Part shown: one piece after another, positions 1 to 5,476 of the stretch
How the letters are laid out: each line of letters opens with the position of its first letter
Numbering within the stretch: the stretch's first letter is position 1
Notes under the pieces: model-generated
What the model was told of the DNA's origin: nothing
What the model saw: only the letters and a program-made list of their open reading frames with translations
Database searches by the model: none
Translations under genes and position numbers: made by a program
NCBI GenBank assembly: GCA_016932375.1
Contig: JAFGDA010000022.1
Span: 1 to 5,476 of the forward strand
Reading direction: 5' to 3'
DNA length: 5,476 bases
Origin: Actinomycetota bacterium
GTDB taxonomy: Bacteria; Actinomycetota; Humimicrobiia; Humimicrobiales; Humimicrobiaceae

Positions 1-61
1 ACTTAAGAGTGACTTTTTTATTGTTTGTCAGCTTAAGTGAAATGAAAGGAATGGTTGAAAA

Positions 62-1063
62 ATGGCAGAGATCTATTATGACAAGGATATCAATCTTGAT
101 ATCCTGAAAAGCAAGAAAATAGCAATTATCGGTTATGGCAGCCAGGGCCATGCTCATTCCCAGAACCTGAGGGACAGCGGGCTTGAAGTAATAGTTGCAG
201 AAGCGGAAGGAAGCGAAGCATGGGAGAAAGCAAAACAAAAAGGCTTTGATGTATTTCCTGCAGATCAGGCTGCGAAAATGGCCGATATAATATTTTTACT
301 TGTACCTGACCAGCTGCAGTCCATTATTTATGAAAAATACATAGAGCCGAACCTGAAAAAGGGTGCTGTTCTCGGTTTTGCGCACGGGTTCAATATTCAC
401 TTTAACCAGATAATTCCAAAAAAAGATATAGATGTAATAATGGTTGCACCAAAGGGCCCGGGCCATATAGTAAGGCGTATGTATGATAGTGGAAGCGGCG
501 TTCCTGCAATAATTGCTGTTTACCAGGACTTTTCGGGTAAAGCCAGGGACTGGTCCCTTGCTTATGCAAAAGCCATCGGGGCCGGTAGGGTTGGAATAAT
601 TACCACAACTTTCAAGGAAGAGACCGAAACAGACCTTTTTGGAGAGCAGGCCGTATTGTGCGGCGGTACCACAGAGCTTATAAGGGCCGGGTTTGACACC
701 CTTGTAGAGGCCGGTTATCAACCGGAAATTGCCTATTTTGAAGTTTTAAGTGAATTGAAGCTCATAGTTGACCTTATATACGAAGGCGGTATTTCCTGGA
801 TGAGGTACTCAATAAGCGATACGGCAGAATATGGCGACCTGGTAATCGGGAAAAAGATAATCACTGATGAAACCCGGAAAGCCATGAAGGGAATACTCAG
901 GGATATCCAGGACGGGACATTTGCCAGGGACTGGATCCTTGAAAACAAGGCAGGCAGGCCGGTATATAATGCAATAAAGAAAAAAGAGGAAAACCACCTC
1001 ATAGAAAAAGTTGGGAAAGAGATGAGGAAGATGATGACCTGGATATCAAGGGAAGACAGCTGA
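62..1063 (+). CDS. ilvC: Ketol-acid reductoisomerase, class I (acetohydroxyacid isomeroreductase)
   Basis: Catalyses the Mg2+-dependent alkyl shift and reduction of acetolactate (or acetohydroxybutyrate) to the dihydroxy acid in valine, leucine and isoleucine synthesis; cytosolic. At 333 residues it has the usual class I (short form) length. The Rossmann motif GYGSQGHAHSQNL is at residues 24-36. Catalytic and metal residues are all visible: H108 (AHGFNIHF), K131 (APKGPGHIVRR), D191 and E195 (DLFGEQ), E227 and E231 in the knotted C-terminal domain, and S252 (SISDTAEYGD). The oddity is the cofactor loop at residues 46-53 (AEAEGSEA), where relatives usually have GLR-x-GS-x-S; see findings. The ATG at 62 is preceded by AAAGGA (45-50) at 11 bases, and the N-terminus begins at the normal place before the Rossmann fold. 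In many genomes ilvC follows ilvB/ilvN, but nothing of those genes is recognisable in the 61 bases upstream. A strong terminator follows. Confidence 0.98.
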   Translation: MAEIYYDKDINLDILKSKKIAIIGYGSQGHAHSQNLRDSGLEVIVAEAEGSEAWEKAKQKGFDVFPADQAAKMADIIFLLVPDQLQSIIYEKYIEPNLKKGAVLGFAHGFNIHFNQIIPKKDIDVIMVAPKGPGHIVRRMYDSGSGVPAIIAVYQDFSGKARDWSLAYAKAIGAGRVGIITTTFKEETETDLFGEQAVLCGGTTELIRAGFDTLVEAGYQPEIAYFEVLSELKLIVDLIYEGGISWMRYSISDTAEYGDLVIGKKIITDETRKAMKGILRDIQDGTFARDWILENKAGRPVYNAIKKKEENHLIEKVGKEMRKMMTWISREDS

Positions 1064-1077
1064 AATCCTTTATTATT

Positions 1078-1115
1078 AAAAAGCGAACCTTTGTTTGCTT
1101 AAGGTTCGCTTTTTT
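1078..1115 (+). terminator. Intrinsic terminator of ilvC
   Basis: The arms 1078-1091 and 1101-1114 are perfectly complementary over 14 bp. The core pairs GCGAACCTT (1083-1091) with AAGGTTCGC (1101-1109) around a 9-base loop, and six T follow at 1110-1115. It starts 14 bases after the ilvC stop codon, so it should end ilvC transcription before lexA. The A-run on the left arm would give a T-tract on the other strand as well, so it may work in both directions. It overlaps the candidate LexA operator and the lexA -35 region. Confidence 0.9.
1084..1097 (+). promoter_or_regulatory. Candidate LexA operator (SOS box) upstream of lexA
   Basis: The sequence CGAAC-CTTT-GTTTG is a near-perfect inverted repeat with a 4-base spacer and one mismatch (C against T in the right half). 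It fits the GAAC-N4-GTTY form of LexA box known from Gram-positive bacteria and Actinobacteria, though the inner spacer bases match the Bacillus consensus poorly. It ends 40 bases before the lexA ATG and overlaps the predicted -35 hexamer, which is where an autorepressing LexA would be expected to bind. The first half-site is shared with the left arm of the ilvC terminator, so chance similarity created by the hairpin cannot be excluded. Confidence 0.55.
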
Positions 1116-1123
1116 GTTATAAT
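1095..1123 (+). promoter_or_regulatory. Predicted sigma-A/70-type promoter of lexA
   Basis: A perfect -10 hexamer TATAAT lies at 1118-1123, with TTGCTT at 1095-1100 as the -35 and a 17-base spacer. The -35 matches TTGACA only in TTG. The predicted transcription start is near 1130, about 7 to 9 bases before the lexA ATG. The promoter begins inside the loop and right arm of the ilvC terminator. This makes lexA independently transcribed and, if the adjoining operator is real, autoregulated. Confidence 0.65.
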
Positions 1124-1137
1124 AATCAAATAATATT

Positions 1138-1785
1138 ATGAAAAAGGAACAGGATAAAAAAGATATAAGTTTCAGGCAGAAAAAAATACTGGAATTTATT
1201 AATAAGAATGTAAGTGAATCAGGTTATCCCCCATCTGTACGTGAAATAGCAAGTGCAGTGGGTTTGAGCTCATCAGCTACCGTTCATTCACATTTGAAAA
1301 AGCTTGAAGAGTCAGGTTATCTTAAAAGGGATCCTTTAAAACCGAGGGCAATATCCCTTACATCCAGCGGTATTCAGTCCAATGATCCGGGAAAATCCGG
1401 CTCCAATATGATATTTGTACCTGTCGTGGGTAATATTGCTGCTGGAAAACCCATCCTTGCTGAAGAAAACATTGAAGATTATTTTCCCCTTACGGCAGAT
1501 TTTGCCAGGGGCAACAGTGAAGTATTCATGCTAAATGTCAGGGGTGACAGCATGGTCAATGCAGGCATAATGGACAGGGATTACATTATCGTAAGAAAGC
1601 AGGATACCGCAATAAATGGAGAAATTATTGTTGCCCTGATTGAGGATGAGGCGACAGTGAAAAGATTTTTCAAGAATGATCATTCCATAAAACTCATGCC
1701 GGAAAATGATAATATGGAACCTCTCATAGTGCAGGATGTAAGGATACTGGGAAAAGTAATAGGTGTGATAAGAAAATATTTTTAA
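1138..1785 (+). CDS. lexA: LexA repressor / self-cleaving S24 peptidase
   Basis: Transcriptional repressor of the SOS regulon, which cleaves itself when RecA-ssDNA forms after DNA damage. Its 215 residues are typical. Residues 12-72 form the winged helix-turn-helix DNA-binding domain, with the family signatures GYPPSVREIASAVGLSS (29-45) and a recognition helix around 45-56. A linker of about 20 residues follows. The S24 domain contains the scissile Ala102-Gly103 (NIAAGKP), catalytic Ser138 (RGDSM) and Lys175 (EATVKRF), so self-cleavage should be intact. The start is well fixed: an in-frame TAA at 1123-1125 blocks any upstream start, and the HTH begins at residue 12. No Shine-Dalgarno precedes the ATG, which fits a leaderless or nearly leaderless mRNA from the promoter at 1095-1123. 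The gene runs towards hflX with only 4 bases between stop codons. Confidence 0.97.
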   Translation: MKKEQDKKDISFRQKKILEFINKNVSESGYPPSVREIASAVGLSSSATVHSHLKKLEESGYLKRDPLKPRAISLTSSGIQSNDPGKSGSNMIFVPVVGNIAAGKPILAEENIEDYFPLTADFARGNSEVFMLNVRGDSMVNAGIMDRDYIIVRKQDTAINGEIIVALIEDEATVKRFFKNDHSIKLMPENDNMEPLIVQDVRILGKVIGVIRKYF

Positions 1786-1789
1786 GATT

Positions 1790-3097
1790 TTAGTCCAGTT
1801 TTTTTGGTGTTTTTTTCCCCCTGTATATATAATTTGAAATACTTGAAGCGTATTCCGGGTCAAGGTTTATTGTTAATATAACATTTTCATCAGTATCTTT
1901 CCGCTCAAGGATCCTGAAATTGTCATAAATAAAAGATATTAACCTGCTTTCGCCATATGGTACCTTGAGTGTTGTTTCAATATAATGTTTCTCTACCCTT
2001 TCCCTTATACAGTCAAATAACCCGCTTATTCCCGTTTTTTCCAAGGCCGATATAAATACGGCATCCGTGTATTGCTTTCTTGTTTTTTCAAGCAGTTCGT
2101 CCGGTATTTTATCAATCTTATTGAATACCAGTATATAGTCTTTGCCCCATGCATCTATCTCTTTCAGGACTTTTTTAACACTCAGGATATTACTTTCATA
2201 GTTGTCGTTACTTATATCAACTATCAAAAGCAAAAGGTCCGATATAATCACCTCTTCCAGGGTTGACTTGAAAGCAGCTATCAACTGGTGGGGTAGTTTT
2301 TCAATAAAACCAACCGTATCCGAAAAAAGTACAGTCTTTCCAAGATCAATCTTTACCTTTCTTGTAGTAGAGTCAAGAGTTGAAAACAGCATGTCCTTCA
2401 CATAAACCCCTGCGTCCGTAACCGAGTTCAGCAGGGTTGATTTGCCGCTGTTTGTATAACCTACCAGTGCAACCTGGAAAATACCATCCCCTGCCCTTTT
2501 TTTCCTCCTCGTTTTTCTCTGGACAGATAGCTGTTTTATCTTCTTTTCAAGTATGCCTATCCTCTTCCTGATCTTCCTTCTGTCAACTTCCAGTTTTGTT
2601 TCTCCCGGCCCCCTTGTACCTATTCCTCCACCAAGTCTTGATAATTCTATACCTTTGCCAACAAGCCGCGGCATAAGGTAATTGAGCTGGGCAAGTTCTA
2701 CCTGCAGCTTACCCTCGCTGCTGTGGGCCCTCTGTGCAAAAATATCAAGTATCAGGGCAGTCCGGTCAAGCACTTTAACATTTAATTCTTTTTGAAGGCT
2801 GCCCTGTTGTGTAGGGGTTATTTCATCATCAAAAATTATCAGGCTTATATCGCCTCCGGAAATACGGTTTTTCACCTTTTCCAATTTTCCTGATGTTATG
2901 AAATATTTCGGATTTGGCCTGTCCTGGCGGAAAACCATACATTCATCTACAGCCGCACCTGCTCCTGAAGCAAGGTTCTTAAGTTCTTCCATATTGTAAT
3001 CACGTACTGTCTTTTTCCCCTGCCCGCCTGCAGCCTGCCGGTTTTTCCCAAATCTATCAAAATAAACAAAAACAAGGATTGCTTTTTCTTTTGTCAT
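1790..3097 (-). CDS. hflX: GTPase HflX (ribosome-splitting factor)
   Basis: A translational GTPase of the TRAFAC/Obg-HflX group. Studied members bind the 50S subunit and split stalled or hibernating 70S ribosomes. Its 435 residues are normal for the family. The N-terminal HflX domain spans about residues 5-190, including DDEITPTQQ (90-98), the segment VKVLDRTALILDIFAQRA (107-124) and the signature GGGIGTRGPGETKLE (156-170), followed by a charged coiled-coil linker (about 172-201). The G domain has G1 GYTNSGKS (213-220), switch Thr near 240-245, G3 DTVG (260-263), G4 NKID (326-329) and G5 SAL (350-352). Residues about 17-35 are a Gly/Lys-rich stretch that looks like a short insertion. No start codon lies immediately upstream in frame. 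The bases before the ATG (GTAAAGACCAGG) place AGG directly against the start codon, so no well-spaced Shine-Dalgarno is present. It is last in the miaA-dapF-dapL run. Confidence 0.96.
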   Translation of the reverse strand: MTKEKAILVFVYFDRFGKNRQAAGGQGKKTVRDYNMEELKNLASGAGAAVDECMVFRQDRPNPKYFITSGKLEKVKNRISGGDISLIIFDDEITPTQQGSLQKELNVKVLDRTALILDIFAQRAHSSEGKLQVELAQLNYLMPRLVGKGIELSRLGGGIGTRGPGETKLEVDRRKIRKRIGILEKKIKQLSVQRKTRRKKRAGDGIFQVALVGYTNSGKSTLLNSVTDAGVYVKDMLFSTLDSTTRKVKIDLGKTVLFSDTVGFIEKLPHQLIAAFKSTLEEVIISDLLLLIVDISNDNYESNILSVKKVLKEIDAWGKDYILVFNKIDKIPDELLEKTRKQYTDAVFISALEKTGISGLFDCIRERVEKHYIETTLKVPYGESRLISFIYDNFRILERKDTDENVILTINLDPEYASSISNYIYRGKKTPKKLD

Positions 3098-3199
3098 CCT
3101 GGTCTTTACGTCTATTAAAATATTTTAATTGAAAAACAATTCCGTAAACTTTTTTCCTGATATATTTAAAATTAAAAATTCCTATTTATTATATTCCGG
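3098..3199. other. AT-rich intergenic spacer between dapL and hflX
   Basis: These 102 bases hold no gene. They contain a perfect 16-base A/T-only palindrome at 3114-3129 and, directly beside it, the small inverted repeat AATTG-AAAAA-CAATT at 3127-3141. Neither has the GC-rich stem of a terminator. On the minus strand a weak promoter for hflX can be drawn (TTTACG at 3143-3148 and TAAAAT at 3122-3127) but the spacer is only 15 bases, so I do not call it. The region may hold an internal promoter or be untranslated operon spacer. Confidence 0.4.
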
Positions 3200-4363
3200 T
3201 TACAGGGCTTCCCCTATCCTTCTTAAAGCTTCTTCGAGCCTGCTGTCATTTATTGTAAGGGATATCCTGAAATAACCTTCACCGTAACTGCCATATGCGC
3301 TGCCCGGGGTAATGACTACGTTAGCCCTGTCAAGCACCATCTTTGAAAAAGAAACCGAGTCATATCCTTCAGGTACTTTTGCCCATATATAAATGGTGGC
3401 ATCAGACTTATAATATCCAATGCCCATATTATTTAGGAGCCCTGTGACCTTCTCCCTTCTCTGCTTATAAATATGATTATTTTTACTGCTGAAACTGCTG
3501 TAATGTTTTAGTGCAATTGCAGCTGCATATTGTATTGCATTAAATACTCCCGAATCAACGTTTGTTTTGTATTTTCCAAGGCTTGCAATTGCATGCCTGT
3601 TTCCCACGGCACAGCCTATCCTCCAGCCTGTCATGTTGAAAGTCTTTGAGAATGAATAAAACTCCACTCCTGTTTCCCTGGCTCCCGGGATGTTTAAAAA
3701 ACTTACCGGTTTTATATCCCCATAATAAGTATCGCCGTATGCATTATCATGGCATATAAGGATATCGTACCTTGTGGCAAAATCGACAAGATCCTTAAAG
3801 AATTTAGCATCACATGTTGCAGATGTTGGATTATTTGGATAATTTACATGCATTAATTTTGATTTCACGGCGATTTCAGGATCGATGGAATCAAAATCCA
3901 CAAGAAATCCGTTTTCTTCCTTCAAAGGTACTTTAAAGGGTATGCCACCTGCAAAAGCTGTTCCTATACTATAGACCGGGTATGCGGGATCCGGGACCAG
4001 CACATAATCCCCTGGATTTACAAAAGTATACGCTATATTCGATACACCTTCCTTTGAACCCCATAATGCTATTATCTCTGTTTCTGGATCAAGTTCCACG
4101 TTAAACCTTTCATTGTAAAAACCTGCTACAGCTCTCCTGAACTCTTCAAGACCATAGCTTGAAGGATAACGGTGGTTAACGGGATTACGTGCCTGCCTGC
4201 ATAAAGTTTTTATTATTTCAGGAGGCGTGGGTATATCCGGGTCCCCTATTCCAAGGCTTATGACATCGAGCCCTTCTTTTTTCTTTTTCCTTATTATTGC
4301 ATCTATTTCTGCAAAAAGGTAAGGGGGCAATTTTTTTAAACGTTCTGCTTCTTCAAATTTCAT
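3200..4363 (-). CDS. dapL: LL-diaminopimelate aminotransferase (class I/II PLP aminotransferase)
   Basis: Predicted to transfer an amino group from glutamate to tetrahydrodipicolinate, giving LL-diaminopimelate in one step and bypassing the succinylase or acetylase branch of lysine/peptidoglycan synthesis. Its 387 residues suit fold-type I aminotransferases. Visible features are the N-terminal LPPYLFAEID (12-21), SLGIGDPDIPTP (36-47), RYPSSYGLEEFR (65-76), GSKEG (102-106), DPAYPVY (125-131), YPNNPTS (175-181, usually NNPTG), DNAYGD with D206 and Y209, the PLP-lysine K240 in SFSKTFNMTGWRIG, and R366 (FRISL), the expected carboxylate ligand. AAGAGGT about 7 bases upstream supports the ATG at 4363. 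It lies 48 bases after dapF, whose product uses LL-diaminopimelate, and this strongly supports the DapL assignment over a generic aspartate/alanine aminotransferase. Specificity within the family is still inferred from similarity and context. Confidence 0.88.
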   Translation of the reverse strand: MKFEEAERLKKLPPYLFAEIDAIIRKKKKEGLDVISLGIGDPDIPTPPEIIKTLCRQARNPVNHRYPSSYGLEEFRRAVAGFYNERFNVELDPETEIIALWGSKEGVSNIAYTFVNPGDYVLVPDPAYPVYSIGTAFAGGIPFKVPLKEENGFLVDFDSIDPEIAVKSKLMHVNYPNNPTSATCDAKFFKDLVDFATRYDILICHDNAYGDTYYGDIKPVSFLNIPGARETGVEFYSFSKTFNMTGWRIGCAVGNRHAIASLGKYKTNVDSGVFNAIQYAAAIALKHYSSFSSKNNHIYKQRREKVTGLLNNMGIGYYKSDATIYIWAKVPEGYDSVSFSKMVLDRANVVITPGSAYGSYGEGYFRISLTINDSRLEEALRRIGEAL

Positions 4364-4411
4364 ATGGCGTACCTCTTAAAATAAATAATATCATGACCTT
4401 AATGGATTTTT

Positions 4412-5266
4412 TTACAAATAATATGTTCCGTCATAACTATGGCTTACACTGCCCTTAAGGAAAACAGGGGCACCATCATTTTCCCATTCAATAATGAGTG
4501 CACCACCCGGCATATTTACTGATATGCACCTCTCCTTTATCATACCATTGACCATGGATATCACTCCAGCTGCACATGCTCCAGTGCCGCATGCAAGTGT
4601 TTCCCCTACGCCTCTTTCCCAGACCCTTACATCTATCTCACCTTCATCCCTGTATTTTACAAATTCCACATTTGTCCTGCCGGGAAAGAAACCATGGTTC
4701 TCAATTTCTGGACCCCATTTTTTCAGGGGTATACTTTTCAGGTCAGTTCCCGGCCTTAAAAATATCACGCAATGGGGATTGCCCATTGAGACACAATTTA
4801 TATCAAACACCCTGGAGCTGCTTTCAAGCTTGTAGTTTAAAACTTTCCCGGTACTTTCGTGGTTAACAGGAATTTTTGAAGGTAAAAACTCAGGCATTCC
4901 CATATCTACCCTAAAAATTAATTTTTCCCTGGATTTATCAGCGGTTACTGTTTTTATTCCTGCCAGTGTATCTATCTGCAATCTCATTTCACTGGTCATT
5001 TTATTTTCTATGATAAAACTGGACATGCATCTTATTCCATTTCCGCACATCTCTGCTTTTGAACCATCCTGGTTGTAGTAATCCATATAAAAATCTGCTT
5101 TATTGGAATTTTTTACCAGTATCAGGCCGTCTGCACCTATACCGAAATGCCTGTCGCACATTTTTTTTATCAGTTGCGGACCTATTTTTAATTCCTTTCC
5201 AGTAGCATCTATCAATATGAAGTCATTGCCCTGCCCATTTAGTTTTGAAAAACAAATTTTTTTCAT
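4412..5266 (-). CDS. dapF: Diaminopimelate epimerase
   Basis: Converts LL-diaminopimelate to meso-diaminopimelate by a cofactor-free two-cysteine mechanism; the product is both lysine precursor and peptidoglycan cross-link residue. Its 284 residues are the usual length. N-terminal motifs are KLNGQGNDFILID (8-20) and RHFGIGADGL (39-48). The first catalytic cysteine is C74 in EMCGNGIRC (72-80), and the second is C226 in ACGTGACAAG (225-234). H165 (NPHC) and E217 (WERGVGET) match the substrate-orienting residues of the family. The start ATG overlaps the miaA stop as ATGA (5263-5266), implying translational coupling. An in-frame TAA lies four codons upstream, so this ATG is the only good start. 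The adjoining dapL encodes the preceding enzyme. Confidence 0.97.
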   Translation of the reverse strand: MKKICFSKLNGQGNDFILIDATGKELKIGPQLIKKMCDRHFGIGADGLILVKNSNKADFYMDYYNQDGSKAEMCGNGIRCMSSFIIENKMTSEMRLQIDTLAGIKTVTADKSREKLIFRVDMGMPEFLPSKIPVNHESTGKVLNYKLESSSRVFDINCVSMGNPHCVIFLRPGTDLKSIPLKKWGPEIENHGFFPGRTNVEFVKYRDEGEIDVRVWERGVGETLACGTGACAAGVISMVNGMIKERCISVNMPGGALIIEWENDGAPVFLKGSVSHSYDGTYYL

Positions 5267-5476
5267 GGCAAATATTTATTTACCTCCTGTAATACTTTTT
5301 CTGTCAAGTCAAAAATGTTATCATAATTATCAGTTCTAATCCATTTAATTCTTTTATCTGCCCTGAACCAGGTCAGCTGTTTTTTAACAAGTCTCCTCGA
5401 ATTTTTCTTTACTTCATCAATGCATTCCCTTTTTACTGTTTCACCATTCAAAAATCTTAATACTTCTTTGTATCCC
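5263..5476 (-). CDS. miaA: tRNA dimethylallyltransferase, C-terminal part (cut by window edge)
   Basis: Adds a dimethylallyl group to N6 of A37 in tRNAs that read codons starting with U. Only the last 70 codons are in the window; the 5' part lies beyond base 5476. The frame stays open to the edge, starting with GYKEVLRFLNGE, which matches the conserved GYKE region of MiaA. The C-terminal family signature follows as KKNSRRLVKKQLTWFR and DKRIKWI. A TTG at 5451 could be read as a start, but the similarity continues upstream through it, so the short version would be wrong. The TGA stop overlaps the dapF ATG. The missing part should contain the P-loop and isopentenyl-transferase core. Confidence 0.93.
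   Translation of the reverse strand, partial: GYKEVLRFLNGETVKRECIDEVKKNSRRLVKKQLTWFRADKRIKWIRTDNYDNIFDLTEKVLQEVNKYLP
5282..5288 (-). promoter_or_regulatory. Displaced Shine-Dalgarno for dapF within miaA
   Basis: AGGAGGT on the minus strand is a full Shine-Dalgarno match inside the last codons of miaA, but it ends 15 bases before the dapF ATG, which is further than usual. No in-frame start lies closer. With the ATGA overlap, dapF is probably translated by ribosomes terminating on miaA, and this site could help hold or recruit them. Confidence 0.5.

Noticed and set aside
1..40. Inverted repeat ACTTAAG (1-7) and CTTAAGT (32-38) before ilvC, possibly a hairpin or the end of an upstream gene.
   Set aside because: CTTAAG is itself palindromic, the arms are short and A/T-rich with a 24-base loop, and no reading frame in the first 60 bases resembles the end of IlvN/IlvH or another known protein.
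296..721. Open frame on the minus strand opposite ilvC.
   Set aside because: It lies entirely within a gene with full family conservation, has no recognisable domain, and its composition is that of an antisense shadow.
1531..1863. Minus-strand open frame spanning the end of lexA and start of the junction.
   Set aside because: It overlaps well-supported lexA and hflX coding sequence and shows no motif of its own.
3122..3148. Possible minus-strand promoter for hflX (TTTACG and TAAAAT).
   Set aside because: The spacer is only 15 bases and the hexamers fall in A/T-rich DNA where such matches are common.
4494..4866. Two plus-strand open frames opposite dapF.
   Set aside because: Both are antisense to conserved DapF motifs, including the second catalytic cysteine region. 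They lack a recognised family and are best explained as shadows.
1..5476. Search for a novel system such as a toxin-antitoxin, defence, phage, transposon, CRISPR or riboswitch element.
   Set aside because: Almost all sequence is accounted for by six housekeeping genes. The gaps total only a few hundred bases and show no direct repeat arrays, attachment sites, tRNA-like folds or extra small genes that I can support.

Overview
This window holds six recognisable housekeeping genes and no mobile element, CRISPR array, rRNA, tRNA or defence locus that I can see. It is gene-dense, moderately AT-rich (about 40% G+C judged by eye), and has intergenic gaps of only 4 to about 100 bases.

Layout. The plus strand carries ilvC (ketol-acid reductoisomerase), an intrinsic terminator, and lexA (SOS repressor). 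The minus strand, converging on lexA with a 4-base gap, carries a run read from right to left: the 3' end of miaA (tRNA dimethylallyltransferase, cut by the window edge), dapF (diaminopimelate epimerase), dapL (LL-diaminopimelate aminotransferase) and hflX (ribosome-associated GTPase). miaA and dapF overlap in an ATGA. dapF to dapL is 48 bases and dapL to hflX is 102 bases. No GC-rich terminator interrupts the run, so it is plausibly one operon.

How the genes work together. DapL converts tetrahydrodipicolinate to LL-diaminopimelate, and DapF epimerises that to meso-diaminopimelate for lysine and peptidoglycan, so the two adjacent genes encode consecutive steps. IlvC belongs to branched-chain amino acid synthesis. 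MiaA and HflX act in tRNA modification and in rescue or splitting of ribosomes. LexA controls the DNA-damage response.

Organism. The order lexA(+), hflX(-), dapF(-), miaA(-) is the one I know from Actinobacteria such as Mycobacterium and Streptomyces. There, other genes lie between lexA and hflX, and no dapL sits in the cluster. The modest G+C, the dapL insertion and the candidate GAAC-N4-GTTY type LexA operator suggest a low-GC, deep-branching, probably uncultured or anaerobic actinobacterial lineage. This is an inference from gene order, not a phylogeny.

Most notable points: (1) the cofactor loop of the reductoisomerase lacks the usual NADPH-phosphate-binding Arg and carries several Glu, which suggests NADH use; (2) a candidate LexA operator lies inside the ilvC terminator hairpin and overlaps the lexA -35 region; (3) lexA has a good promoter only a few bases before its ATG and no Shine-Dalgarno, so its mRNA is probably leaderless or nearly so; (4) dapL is inserted in an otherwise actinobacterial miaA-dapF-hflX-lexA neighbourhood. 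I found no convincing wholly new system here.
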